In this document: positions 36,430 to 47,791 of the stretch, one piece after another | How the letters are laid out: every line of letters begins with the position of its first letter | How positions within the stretch are numbered: position 1 is the stretch's first letter | NCBI RefSeq assembly: GCF_016906535.1 | Contig: NC_057373.1 | Coordinates: 2,542,001-2,606,000 of the forward strand | Length of the DNA: 64,000 nucleotides | Reading direction: 5' to 3' | DNA from: Rhizoctonia solani | Lineage: Eukaryota > Basidiomycota > Agaricomycetes > Cantharellales > Ceratobasidiaceae | Position numbers and translations under genes: made by a program | Notes under the pieces: generated by a model | What the model saw: the letters and a program-made list of their open reading frames with translations, nothing else | Database searches by the model: none | Told to the model about the DNA's origin: nothing

Positions 36430-37428
36430 ATGTCTTTCAATCACATTTTCTTATTGCAAGACCTTGATTATCGAAAGCGAAGACTGCAAGCTCCATCAGT
36501 TTTCAGGCCAACTCCTCGAAAGCGGCTGAGCTCTGAATGCTGTCTTCCAACAACATTACCAAGCCTATCCTCTTTAGACAAGGTTGCTAGGAATCAAATA
36601 CCTCGCACCGAAGTCAGGCAACTGCGTCAGCGGTCAACTTCATCTGAAGGGTCAAGCTCGTCGGAAAATTCGGATGACGCACCCACTTCTCCATCTCAAC
36701 CGCGGGCTGACGATGCTCGTGGCTACACGCCACAAAAGTCAACACCTTCAGCGCGCCCCAAGGTATGGAAGGAGCCTGAGCACTGGGAAGTTGTTCAAGC
36801 TATCGAAAAGAGGGATGTTGTGAAGCTATCTGAGATTCGAGATTATTCATTTCACGTATGTTATTTATATAATGAAAATATGCGCGAGAAATAATATATA
36901 TTTTGATAGGTGCTGTTGAGAAGAGTCAATAATACCTCGCCATTAGAGCATGCGGTACGGATTGGTTATACCGATATGGCAATACTCATCTTGGGAATGT
37001 TCAGTCGTTGGATTAATTATTTAGACGAAGAGGATTTCTCTCGCAAAAAGGTCATGATTAACCTTAATGCAATCCGTAAGTAATCCAGTTTTGTAATGTT
37101 TCGAACTATCATGACTCGATTCAAGGCATCAACCTAAGGTTTGCAATTACACAAGGTCTTCAACACAACCAGCCCAATCTTATTTCCTCGTACTTACAAA
37201 CCATCGTTATGAGTCATGGTGAAGCCTGGCTAAAGGCGTCCATATCGGATGTTGCGAGAGAGTTGAACCAAGGAAGCGAGGGGAAACCTGCTCACATGGC
37301 TATTACATCAATCAAGTTAGTACCTGTAGCAACAGGTCAATTCTTGCGTCCTAGACACTACACTACACAGGAATTTCTTTACTCGGGAGCTTGCCAAAGC
37401 TGATTCGATCATTACAGTGGACGAATAG
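36430..37428 (+). CDS. Ankyrin-like helical-repeat protein, unknown function
   Basis: Exons 36430..36855, 36910..37075, 37126..37315, 37371..37428; 279 residues. The first ~125 residues are basic and Ser-rich (RKRRLQ, TPRKRLSSE, SSEGSSSSENSDD), suggesting a disordered, possibly nuclear N-terminus. From EPEHWEVVQAIEKRDVVKLSEIRD and VNNTSPLEHAVRIGYTDMAILILGMFSRW the sequence has the helix-turn-helix spacing of ankyrin repeats (SPLEHAVRIGYTDMA), followed by helices and the tail NFFTRELAKADSIITVDE. I do not recognise the specific family. Confidence 0.72.
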
Positions 37429-37547
37429 TCAGTGTTTGATTCAGCATGGATTTGCAAATAACTCACCGTCTTATCAGTGTGGCGAACGCAGGGTGTGATT
37501 TACTGATGTTAGGAGCATGGAACATTGCCATGCAGAAGCTCCCCAAT

Positions 37548-37575
37548 GGGTACGTTTCCGTAAGGAATTTAGAAC
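37548..37575 (+). repeat. Left terminal inverted repeat
   Basis: Matches the reverse complement of 38316-38343 at 27 of 28 positions. Contains GTACGT and GTAAGG, both good fungal 5' splice sites. Confidence 0.92.
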
Positions 37576-38148
37576 AATTGGGGTGTTCTAAATCGGTCCG
37601 TCGGGACGGGACGGATTCGGTCCGAGGATGGGAGGCTGTGCTGGCTTGGACCAACACTGGGCCGTTCTAAAGTGGCTTTCCGTAAGCCATGGGCATGTTT
37701 CTTGATAGACTTATTATAGAATAATCGTGTAAATAAAATATCATTTTCTTCTGCTTGAATTTTGTCTGTTTATTTTAGTTTAGTTTAGCGTATGCAACGT
37801 GTGTGTGGTGTGCAACTATGTGTGATATGGCGGAATGGTGCAGGACGCTGGGAATAGGGGCGCGCAATGTTTATCAACCCTTGGATATGTAAAGTGCTTT
37901 GACAGATTACTTTTATTGTACACAAGCATCTTACACTAGTTATCGAAACATTGTTCCAATTCATTTGAGTCATGTCACGTTGAATCTATCATACATATCT
38001 ACAGTGCTGTGTAAATAATGTAATTATGATACAAATATATGCAGTAACACCGAAACACTGATGGCCTAATTTGGCCAACGATCAGGCAATCTTATCTTAT
38101 CGGACGATCGTGGTCTGTTCTAAACTCAATGGTACGTTCTAAAGTTTA

Positions 38149-38174
38149 GAAGGGGGGGTCGACCCCCCCCTTCC
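38149..38174. repeat. G/C-run palindrome inside the element
   Basis: A run of seven G, a central GTCGAC and a run of eight C flanked by GAA/TTC, able to form a very stable hairpin (or a G-rich structure). It lies about 170 bp from the right end of the element. Confidence 0.85.
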
Positions 38175-38315
38175 AAATCATCGTTCTAAACCTTTAGGAC
38201 ACCCCCTCGTCGCGCTCCCAAACTGTTTCCGAGGCGATTTCACACGCGATTCCACGGTGCGAAATGCATCCGAGGTGGTCCACAAATCCAAATTCAACTT
38301 TAGAACGCCTCAAGC

Positions 38316-38343
38316 GTTCTAAAGTCCTTACGGAAACGTACCC
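38316..38343 (-). repeat. Right terminal inverted repeat
   Basis: Partner of the left repeat, ending ..GGAAACGTACCC followed by the target duplication AAT. Confidence 0.92.
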
Positions 38344-38675
38344 AATGCCAAAGCTATTCCCGTAAGTGGTATTCCTGCCATATTGAAGTACACACTGGTG
38401 ACATACAGCGGCTCCCACCTAGCTCCACTTCTTCGCCCGTGACGACCGAATATATCAGGAGTTTTCTGAAAGGCGTCGTAGACTCAGGGATGAGTGCCGG
38501 GCCCACTTGCCCAAAAAGCTACAGTGGCAGATGAAAGTTATGAAAAAGGTATGCCCTTTCCACCTACCCCGGATAAACTGCTATCGAACGTTTATCACAG
38601 ACCATTGGGATACGGACATATGGCATATACCAGAAGCTCGAAATTCTCAAGGAAGAGCTAGATGGCAAGGAATAA

Positions 38676-39133
38676 TCGGCGCAGCCACACCTACTCCATT
38701 CAACCCCACATTATTTTGTAATCATTTATTTGGTTGAGTAATATCTGTAGTACTACTTTGACATTTGGACAAACCAATGGTCGTCTTCCGGCGAATATTC
38801 GCGATGTTGGCCTCGAGGTCGGCTAGGCTCCGAGATAATCGAGGTGATATTCATTGCGATCTGTCGCGCGCCAGGGCATGTTCAAGGGCAAGAATTTAGA
38901 CCGACTTCCCAATCGAGAAAGATGTAATCCTATCGTCATCATTGTGAAGATCAAATGGCCCCAATACCCTTACGCGGTACCCCCCGACAACTCAATCCGG
39001 AACACGTTCCGCGACTTGACCCCACTATAAGATTTCGGTAAGGAATATTATCTTTGCGGGATCCACTATAAAGCAGCGCTCACTTTCGTTTTGACCAGCA
39101 TTCGACTACCACCACCCCCCCTTCCTATACACC
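38676..39133. other. Intergenic, GBE promoter
   Basis: 458 bp; a TATA-like box at 39067 is the only signal seen. Confidence 0.5.
39067..39072 (+). promoter_or_regulatory. TATA-like box of the branching enzyme gene
   Basis: TATAAA 62 bp before the start codon at 39134, followed by a CT/CACC-rich leader. Confidence 0.5.
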
Positions 39134-41795
39134 ATGGCCAGTGGTCCCAAGCTCACATTTAACCCCGATCTGATTATGTCGATCGACCCCTGGTTGGAAC
39201 CAAACCTGCCAGCATTGTCAGAGCGTCGTGGTCACTTTGATCATGTCAAACACGACATTCTGTCCAGCGAGGGTAGCTACGACTCGTTCACCAAGGGATA
39301 CAAGAGGTTCGGCCTCAATGTTCAAAGTGATAACTCGGTCACCTATACCGAGTGGGCTCCCAATGCGGTCGAGGCCTCCCTCATTGGCGATTTCAGTATG
39401 TGTACTCACCTTAGACCAGTATTCATACTGATCGCATGATATCAGATAATTGGGATCGCGGCTCTCACAAAATGACTAAGGATCAGTATGGGGTTTGGAA
39501 CCTCACCATTCCCAGCAACAATGGAGCTTGTCCGATCCCTCACGATTCAAAAGTTAAAGTATGTATCTAGGTCGATACCCTTCAGTGTATTTTAATTAAT
39601 TCAACTGTACTAGATTTCCATGGTCCTTCCTCATGGTGAACGTATTGAGCGTTTGCCCGCATGGATTACGCGCGTCACTCAAGACCTTTCTGTCTCACCT
39701 ATATACGATGCTCGGTTCTGGAATCCTCCTGCCGAGCAAGCATATAAATTCAAACACCCCCGCCCACCAAAAGTTACTTCAGCCCGTATCTACGAGGCCC
39801 ATGTTGGCATTTCGAGTCCTGAGCCTCGGGTCGCTACCTACAAAGAATTTACCGTCAATACTCTGCCGCGTATCAAGAATTTGGGATACAATGTTATCCA
39901 GCTGATGGCAGTCATGGAGCATGCCTACTATGCATGTATGTGCATCTCATCAGCACGCATAATATATACTGATTTTCCTTCTCAGCTTTCGGTTATCAAG
40001 TAACCAGCTTCTTCGCTGCTAGCTCACGCTACGGAACACCTGATGAGCTGAAAGAATTAATTGATACCGCTCACTCTATGGGGATCACTGTTCTATTGGA
40101 TGTAGTACATTCACATGCCTGCAAGAACGTCCTCGATGGAATCAATCAGTTCGACGGAACCGATCACCTGTACTTCCATGGAGGAGGTCGCGGCTATCAT
40201 GATTTATGGGACAGGTGCGATTATTGATCTGACATGGCACCCTTGTCGTCTGATTCTCTCTAATAGCCGTCTATTCAACTACTCTCATCATGAGGTTCTT
40301 CGTTTCTTGCTTTCTAATCTCCGTTTCTGGATGGAAGAGTATCAGTTCGACGGCTTCCGGTATGCTATCTCAATACTATGATTTGACGAAAGTAACTGAC
40401 ACAGTATAGATTCGACGGTGTAACGAGCATGATGTACGTCCACCATGGTATCGGAACCGGTTTCTCTGGTGGATATCATGAGTATTTTGGTCCTGGTGCC
40501 GATAACGAGGCGATTGTCTACTTGATGATTGTAAGCAGGCCGCTAAGCATATCTCGTTACACTCTGATTAATGACCTTTGCTGTAGGCCAACGATATGCT
40601 CCACCAATTGTACCCTGAGGTTATCACTATCGCAGAAGATGTATCAGGCATGCCTTTACTCTGCGTTCCCATTGAGAAAGGCGGTATGGGTTTCGATTAC
40701 CGCCTCGCCATGGCTGTCCCCGATATGTGGATCAAGCTTCTCAAAGAAAAGAGTGACGATCAATGGGATGTCAACGACATCGTGCATACTTTGACCAACC
40801 GACGATACCGCGAGAAGACTGTCTCGTACGCCGAAAGCCACGATCAAGCACTTGTCGGTGACAAGACTCTTGCATTCTGGTTGATGGATAAGGAAATGTG
40901 TGAGTAACCACGCTCAGCGTCGATCGCTACCGGATTTGACACCCTCGTGGATGAAATTAGACGACTTCATGTCTGATCTCACCCCGATGACACCCATCAT
41001 CGAACGTGGTCTATCACTGCACAAGATGATCCGGTAAGCAAATAAAACGATCGCTCGGATAATCCCGGTCTGAATATGACGATACAGCTTACTCTCACAC
41101 ACGTTGGGTGGTGAAGGGTACTTGAACTTCGAGGGTAACGAATTTGGTCATCCCGAGGTAGGTTCCGTCTCATCATCTGGAACTGCCTCCCAAACTTAAG
41201 CCTCGTTTTAGTGGCTTGATTTCCCCCGCGAGGGGAATGGTAATTCGTTCTGGTATGCCCGACGCCAGTTCAACGTTGTCGATGATGCACTCCTCCGCTA
41301 CAAGTACCTCAACAACTTCGACTCGGCGATGAACCACACCGAGGAAAAGTATGGATGGATTAACTCTGAACCCGTAAGTACAACGTCAACCCTGGATCAT
41401 GTCAACCCAAAAAGCTAATACAACCTTATTACCCCACAGGCTTACGTCTCGCTCAAGAACCAGGACGACAAGGTCATCGTCTTTGAACGTAATGGCCTCG
41501 TGTTCGCATTCAACTTCCACCCCACCCAATCGTTTGCGGATTACCGAATTGGTGTTGAGGTCGAAGGAAGATACCGTCCCGTACTCACTACAGATGAGAA
41601 GCGATTTGCGGGACAAGACCGTATCGACTACAACACTGATCACTTTACGACGCCTTTGGGATGGAACAATCGCAGGAACTGGATGCATGTGAGTTAATAC
41701 ATAAGCACAGCAAGTACTGTTGAATTAATTATACACAACCCGAATAGATTTACCTCCCTTCGCGCACCGCTATCGTCTTTGCCAAGCAAGATTAA
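39134..41795 (+). CDS. GLC3: 1,4-alpha-glucan (glycogen) branching enzyme
   Basis: Exons 39134..39395, 39446..39558, 39614..39935, 39986..40214, 40267..40359, 40410..40530, 40587..40899, 40961..41033, 41088..41157, 41212..41373, 41440..41688, 41748..41795; 684 residues, normal for the family. N-terminal CBM48-like domain with [21 protein letters not shown], then the GH13 barrel: [26 protein letters not shown] (nucleophile Asp), [11 protein letters not shown] (acid/base Glu) and [14 protein letters not shown] (third Asp), and [20 protein letters not shown]. The C-terminal beta domain ends TAIVFAKQD. It makes the alpha-1,6 branches of glycogen in the cytosol. Confidence 0.97.
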
Positions 41796-42400
41796 ATTCG
41801 CACTCTCGTTTGAATTCGCCAATATATGCACTAGATCCGTTTCGTTGTCATGAATATGCCAAATGCTCTCGCGTTTTTTGTATTGTTTAGTTCAATTCAG
41901 TCAATTCATCAATTCTAGACATAGCTAGACTTTGCTAAAGGAGAACTAGGCCCGATTGTGTGTGGTATACCTATATGCGTACCGTGCCAACCATGACATT
42001 TGATCACGCGCAATCGCCAACCCTAAGGGGGGCAGTGTGCGCTCGGTATCGAAACCCGACGTTGATAACAAGGTCTAGAGCCTACGGCTTTTGCCTCTCC
42101 TCTCCTTATCACCCTCTAACTATCCCAAGGCAAAAAGTACAACAGTGACGTAGATAGAATTCAAATGTGGGTAACTACAACATGGGATGCGAAGATCTAA
42201 CACATAAGTTATAAGCTACAGATAACAGAAAAGGGTGTATGTGAGAGAAGCAAGGGGAATATCATATGAGTTTTCGGCAACACAAACATCCAGGAGAGGT
42301 AGGGACAATAGCATACATAAACAAAAGAAAGAAAAAAAAGGGCCGGCCATGAGGGGTTAGGACGGTGTTATCGGCTTGGGGATAATTTTGGGGAACATGT
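41796..42400. other. Convergent 3' flanks
   Basis: 605 bp between GLC3 and the ACT-domain gene on the other strand. Small ORFs only. Confidence 0.5.
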
Positions 42401-44210
42401 TCAACATGATCGAAGTAGAGCTTCCGCTCGCTCTGCGTCCTGGCGATCGACCTGCGAATTGAAATGAGCCCAGCTAGATGTACAGTATCGCCAGAACATA
42501 CCAAAAGGTTCGCAGTTTTGTACGTCGATGAGTACAAGTGATTGATCCCATTGTTGTGGAGGGTACTGGAGAAATGGTTCACGAGGCCGTGAGCGTCTAA
42601 GCATAGAGCGGCGAATAAGTCTCTCGAAATCACATTTTCACGCGGGAAGTTAAAAAAAATGGGGTGAGCGACTTACCAAGCCCATGTGGAAGATCGATCG
42701 TGAGACAGCGCATCGCCGCCTTGACATCTCCAGATGTTAAAGCGATCTCATCCACACCTTCAAGTTCGTGTGCACTTAGCACCATGTGGCGATCTGCAGG
42801 AGGGAATAGGGATGCAAGTAAACGGACATCGGCCACAACGCTAGCGCATTCACCCTTGGCGCGGGTGAAGCTGAAGAACGGCTGAGGCGGTGACGCGGAA
42901 CGCCGAGGTGATCGCAGGGTCGTAGACTGTGATCGGACTGTGCTCGAAGTCGCTTCCGCGCAGGATGAGGTAGAGGCTGCAGGAGAGTGCGAGGCCATCG
43001 ACGACACCGGCGAAGCAGGGTGCTCTTCGTGGTGCTCTTCGGCATCGTCTGGCGAGCAATGATTATCCAACTCAGCAGGTGTTTCAGACTCTAAATCCGT
43101 TTCGTCTCGCGGCTTGCATGCGGATGGAGAGGCCCAGGGTGTGATGATCATATTCGGATAGAGCATGAGTAGGATCATGCGACTGAGCCAACTGTCCGAT
43201 GCATCCTCGCTCAGACCAATGACGGCAAGGTCAGCAGCGACTGCTTCGACTGCAGGTGGAATCTTGTTCGTGATTCGACCATTGCGCTGTTTTGGCTCAT
43301 CCCCTTCTCGTTCAGAGTCCGAAGACTCGGTTGAGAGGGAGGAAAGAGGAGAAATGGTTGATGCCAAAGTGTACGCTCCGGGGGGTAGAGAGATAGACTG
43401 GAAGGACGAATTGGACGTGCTTCGGTGTCGTTTGGGAGAAGATAAGGCAAATGTGTCGTCAATATTCATGAGCTCGAGGCCGAGTCCAAATCCATGTGTG
43501 CCCACATCCCCATCGAGCACGAGCGAACCCCGGACGCTGAGCCTTCTTTCCTCGAATGCAGTTGGGGGGTCAATGATCGGAGGTGATACTGTAGAGGTGA
43601 GAGCAACTGCGTCGGTGGAATAGAGGCCAAAGCCGGCGTGCGCCAATAGGGCAATGACAGAAGGCAGAGAAGATGATTTGACCTGATGTGGGGTGTATGA
43701 GTAATCGCGACAGGACAGAAGAGTATGGCGTCACAAACCAGAATGAAGTCGCTCATGTAGCTCGACTGATACAGAATGGAGATCCCCGCATGGGCAAGAG
43801 CGGCAGATATTTCGCAGACTCGAGTGCCGGCATCACCTATGAAAGACGCACGTTGGTGGAGAGTGTTGTAGAGAAGTAAATGCGCAGTTACCAAACTTGT
43901 CTTCATCTATTTGAAGTACACTCCATGTCTCTTGAGATATTTCTATGGGAGCACCTGACCTTGCGCCCAATCTGCCTCGGCGTGCCAACGGCCGGAAGTC
44001 ATCAAGGGTCGTCTGTTCGGCAAAGATAGAAAGTTCGCTGGTATTGAGTGTGATATTGAGAAAGGTAGGCCGCTGTCGGAGGAATTGCTTGACCACATAG
44101 TGTGTTGTTTCAGGCAGGCGTGAGCGCGGAATGGTACATAGACGGAGTGCTATGTCGAGCACGGTAATAGTGACATCGGGGAGCGATCCAGGTGAGTCCT
44201 GGAACGACAT
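42401..44210 (-). CDS. CASTOR-like ACT-domain protein
   Basis: Exons complement(42401..42451, 42502..42596, 42677..43682, 43739..43836, 43892..44210); 522 residues. The N-terminal part has LNTSELSIFAEQ and APIEISQETWSVLQIDEDKF followed by GDAGTRVCEISAALAHAGISILYQSSYMSDFILV, an ACT-type fold of the kind found in the metazoan arginine sensor CASTOR. The long third exon encodes a Ser/Pro/acid-rich spacer of about 250 residues. The C-terminus repeats the theme: HGLVNHFSSTLHNNGINHLYSSTYKTANLLVDRQDAERAEALL, a second ACT element. It probably binds a small ligand such as an amino acid; whether it regulates TORC1 in fungi is not known from the sequence. Confidence 0.78.
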
Positions 44211-45000
44211 GGGAGGTGCTAAGCAGGCGGATAGCAGTTCAGCACGAGAGTGGCGGCTTGATAAGGAAGAGAAAGCAACTCACTCCTTCAGTGGAGGGTA
44301 TATCGAATGTGGTGGTATAGTGGAAGTGTAAGGAATATTATTTTTATAGCGGCCAGAAAATCAGACGAGTGGGCGGTAGAAAGGGAGGCGAGTCGAATGG
44401 TGTGAGTCAAGGGCACCCGCCGGTATATGAGAGTTTGAAAGAGTCCTAAAGCCGGGATGGACCCGATGGCTGAACCGTTCCCCTGGGTCGTTGGAAATTG
44501 CCTGGGCCGAGGAAGACATTCATATTACTATCTTCGATCTCTTTCTATACACACGTGCAAAACGCACATTTTGGATATACCCTGCTCGAATTAGTATATC
44601 CCACGACAACCTCGCACACTGTGTCTTGAAAATTTTTGACTGGAACCGAGCACGTACAAGTTGGACTGCTGATGGAAAGGGGGATCATCGCTGGTGTGAC
44701 TAGCGGCTATTCTAGGGTGCACGAAATTGTCCAACCCCTTTTGTTCTGAAATGGGAAGTTGTTCTCGACCACAACTCCCGTTCTCTCTCTCTTACCACGC
44801 CGCTCAAAGACGCATTGGGTTCGTACTTGTGCTTCTGTGCCTCCAAGCACGCTACGTATTAATGTAATTTTGGCTAGTCCCCGGCGCTCCACCATCACCA
44901 GTTTGGAGACAGGCACCGCGCTGGGAACAGCCGTGTTACACCACGGCCCGCTCAGCAAACATCAGCAGCTGACCGGCTATCGCCCACCGTTTGCTGGATC
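44211..45000. promoter_or_regulatory. Divergent promoter region, ACT gene / fucosyltransferase-like gene
   Basis: 790 bp; ORFs on either strand are short and lack motifs. A possible 5' UTR intron of the ACT gene (GTGAGT near 44283 to an AG near 44221 on the minus strand) is the only detail noted. Confidence 0.45.
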
Positions 45001-46764
45001 ATGATGTTACCCCGTTCCCCGGACCTGGAAGCAGGAACAAAACGGCGAAAGACAACTAATCGCCCATATCCTCGCTCGGGTCCGGCCAATGCCCCACCCG
45101 CAGGCCTATCTCGCAAAAATTTTCACCACGCCTGCCGAGAACTACGTATACGCCGGTCGCGCAGCTGGTTCCTAGCACTTGTTTGTTTACTCTTGATCAC
45201 TCTTCTCGCGTCGAATGGCCTTCCTCTTCTATCCGAGGGAATACCAAGAATTCTTCTGCCGTGGCTGGACGCGCCCAATCATGACGATCAGGACTATACT
45301 CGTAGCGTCTATAAGCCAAGGAAGGAAGATTTGGACTTGGGCCCCACCCATACTCGAGGAAATTTCGCCTCTTGGCCCTTGGAATCCGACTCAAAGCCCG
45401 AAGTGGATCCTCGGAGCGCTCGCTGCTTCATCGCCTACTTGCCACACTCTGGATTTAACAACCAAAGAATCGCCTTGGAAAATGCGATGATGATGGCCTA
45501 TATACTGAATTGTACACTGATTGCACCGCCCGCAAGACTGGGAACACCTCTCCCATATCGCCCATCCCGCACGCTGGAACAACACCATCTAATTTCGGCA
45601 AAGAAGGATCCAGAAGAGTGTTCAAAATTTTTGGACTATACTCCACCCGAATGTCTTGGTCACAACCAATTCACATTGATGCCTTGGGATGAGCTCATTG
45701 ACTTTCAACCGATTCAAAGGGACCTTGGACTGGATATCCTATTCATGCATGGTGCGAGAACTCCTCGTGAGTTCTTGTACAACCTTGGCCTTCCTGAAAA
45801 GTCGATCACATTTCTAAACGACAGAGAACTCTATCAGTACCGCATATACGATACACAGCACCTGGACAACGAAACCAGGCCGAGCTCTAGGTACAAAGAT
45901 GGATGGCACGTGGAGCATCTACAAGGCCTTCTGAGCACTTCCCCCGCGATCCATTTTGGAACCCTTTTCGGGAGTGGGCGTCTCAGGTTACAGCGACCTG
46001 AATATGTTACCACCCGCACTAGGATATCCCAGGGTATGGCAATATCGCATGGCGCGATACTTCAAGCTTCACGCGCCATTCGTACAAGAATCACCGAGTT
46101 CAGCCACGACAGACACTTATATTTAGCCATCCACGTCCGAGTCGGGGACCGCAAGTTCAAGGGCACTGCCGTAAAGAATGGGCGTTCCCTATGGTGGCAA
46201 CTCATTACTAGACTTGGAATCTCTAAAGAGACAGGTAGGGTTCTCGAGGATCGCTTTTTGCAAAAGACTAGGAAGAGCAAACGGAAAAATGCTATTTTGG
46301 GCTCTTTGCCTGGACCTTTTATTAAACCTTGGTATAATTCAAGTCAACCTTATTATCCCCACGAGCGGTGTGCTTCGCCCCATAGGGACCTTGGATCGGC
46401 AGCCTCATACCTTGGAATACCGTTATTCATCGCCACTGATGCGGCCCATCCTAGGTTACATCCTTCGTTGGCTATTTTTTATGAAACTTTTCCTTGCACA
46501 TTCGTGCTAGGTGACTTTCCCGATAAGATAAAATCCTTGGTTGCACTGCATAGGCCAGGTGATGTGTCTCCATTCGGGCGATTTCTAGTCCCTCTGGTCG
46601 ATGCCGTTATTGCAGGTCATGCGACGCATGTGATTGGAACACAGAATAGGTGAGCAACAACCTAAAACTTCGGAATTGCCTAATTTCGGGCCTGGTATAG
46701 TACGTTTAGTAATTATGTGACAAGTATATTGCACCCCACGTATTCCGTTGCACGCGGAATCTGA
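45001..46764 (+). CDS. O-fucosyltransferase-like Golgi type II membrane protein
   Basis: Exons 45001..46649 and 46701..46764; 570 residues. The last exon is supported by GTQNSTFSNYVTSILHPTYSV, where the STFS motif is typical of GT-B O-fucosyltransferase-like enzymes; without splicing the ORF would stop just after the intron donor. Basic cytosolic tail, a single membrane anchor (WFLALVCLLLITLLASNGLPLL, residues ~56-77), then the luminal domain: YLPHSGFNNQRIALENAMMM (sugar-nucleotide region), YLAIHVRVGDRKF (the Arg-containing motif) and PLFIATDAAHP. N-glycosylation sites occur at NCT, NET and NSS. The acceptor is unknown. One intron in 1.7 kb contrasts with all neighbours. Confidence 0.82.
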
Positions 46765-46827
46765 AATTGGTATCGTAGATGTGTGTGATTCGTGTTATTA
46801 GTCAATGGAAGTCGTCTAGTTGTCCAA

Positions 46828-47575
46828 TCAATCTTCGGCTTGAATAATAGAATATGCCGGGGCGTCGAGTTTCTCGTGCCCCTTGAGGAAAGGAAGGCCG
46901 ACGACAAAAATGTATTCAACAGTCTTGCCGCCCTGTTTTGCGACAAGTTCTCCCGCAGCCTTCGCTGATCCCCCTGCATCACCGACGATATCAGTGGGAT
47001 GAAATGAATAGAGATAAGAGGACTTGCCTGTCGCGATTAAATCATCGATGATAACAACGTTGGATCCTGCAGGAATAGCACCCTCTTGCATGTCAAACGA
47101 GTCCTATGATCCCCACCGTCTCATTCAGTCTACCCCGATACCCACACATGCTTCGAATCAAAGCTTGATCGTACTCACCGCTCCATATTCTTTTTCGTAC
47201 GTCACCGTTGTACATTTTCCAGGAAGCTTTCCTTTTTTCCGCACAGGAACAAACGCGGCTCCCAGTCTCAGTGCAACAATCGGACCCAAGAGGAAGCCTC
47301 TCGCATCCAGGCCAACAACAGTATCAATCTTCTTGGACTCAGTCCTTGGGATCGTCTGCGAGGTTATGTGATGCACAAGATGGGTGATAAGCGTCTCGAA
47401 CGCGACGGGATCCCGTAGGATGGGGAACAGATCGAGGAAGGTAATCCCCTATGCACCGAGATTATTTCAGTCCCCGTGTTGTCATATACCAAGCTATAGC
47501 CCCAGAACTACCAACCTTTTTAGGAAAGTTTGGGTGAACTCCCAGGAGATTGCGCAGGTATTCTACGTCTGCCAT
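46828..47575 (-). CDS. APT1: Adenine phosphoribosyltransferase
   Basis: Exons complement(46828..46973, 47028..47103, 47179..47448, 47516..47575); 183 residues. MADVEYLRNLLGVHPNFPKKGITFLDLFPILRDP is the APRT N-terminus; VVGLDARGFLLGPIVALRLGAAFVPVRKKGKLPG contains the flexible loop; VVIIDDLIATGGSAKAAGEL is the PRPP-binding motif, whose ATG/GGS codons straddle an intron (46974-47027) with a GC donor (GCAAGT). It salvages adenine to AMP. Head-to-head with the EDEM gene over 216 bp. Confidence 0.96.
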
Positions 47576-47791
47576 TGTCGTCGTTTGAAGACTTGGCCGC
47601 TATCGCCTATCCGGGATTGTAAAATTGATCGGCAATCCAATTTCAGCTATTTGGTAATTTATCCGAGATAGGAAATGGCCCCCTGGCCAGAATAAGGCTG
47701 TGTTCCCAGCGCTAAGCGCCGCACGACGTGGCGGTTAAGTCGTTTCTGCTTTCACAAGGATAACTCTTTTTTGATCGTGCGTCTGGGCTCG
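47576..47791. promoter_or_regulatory. Divergent promoter, APT1 / EDEM gene
   Basis: 216 bp shared by two head-to-head starts, the shortest bidirectional promoter in the window. Confidence 0.55.

Larger units (their letters stand above)
37548..38343. mobile_element. Non-autonomous DNA transposon (MITE-like), 796 bp
   Basis: Ends are inverted repeats of 28 bp differing at one position (37548-37575 and 38316-38343), beginning GGGTACGTTTCCGTAAGG. Flanked by a 3-bp duplication AAT (37545-37547 and 38344-38346). No transposase ORF. Several TTCTAAA/TTTAGAA motifs lie near both ends, as in subterminal transposase-binding sites. The 3-bp duplication and GGG-ended repeats point to a PIF/Harbinger-like element, though AAT is not the usual TWA, so the superfamily is uncertain. 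Confidence 0.85.
37446..38675 (+). pseudogene. Small gene split by a MITE-like transposon
   Basis: Coding pieces 37446..37547, (element 37548..38343 plus duplicated AAT), 38347..38361, 38423..38548, 38601..38675. Without the element they give a ~105-residue basic helical protein with every junction in phase 0. The first piece reads MDLQITHRLISVANAGCDLL, and the C-terminal part has RRRLRDECRAHLPKKLQWQM and TIGIRTYGIYQKLEILKEEL. Dense Lys/Arg, few low-complexity runs and consistent splice sites make this look like a real conserved protein; the family is unknown (a small organellar or ribosome-associated protein would fit its charge). As it stands the first exon reads into the element and stops at 37668-37670 unless the element is spliced out. 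Confidence 0.5.

Noticed and set aside
43165..43623. 152-codon plus-strand ORF
   Set aside because: Shadow of the long serine-rich exon of the ACT-domain gene.
44491..44703. 70-codon plus-strand ORF in the promoter of the fucosyltransferase-like gene
   Set aside because: No motif, no join to the downstream gene.
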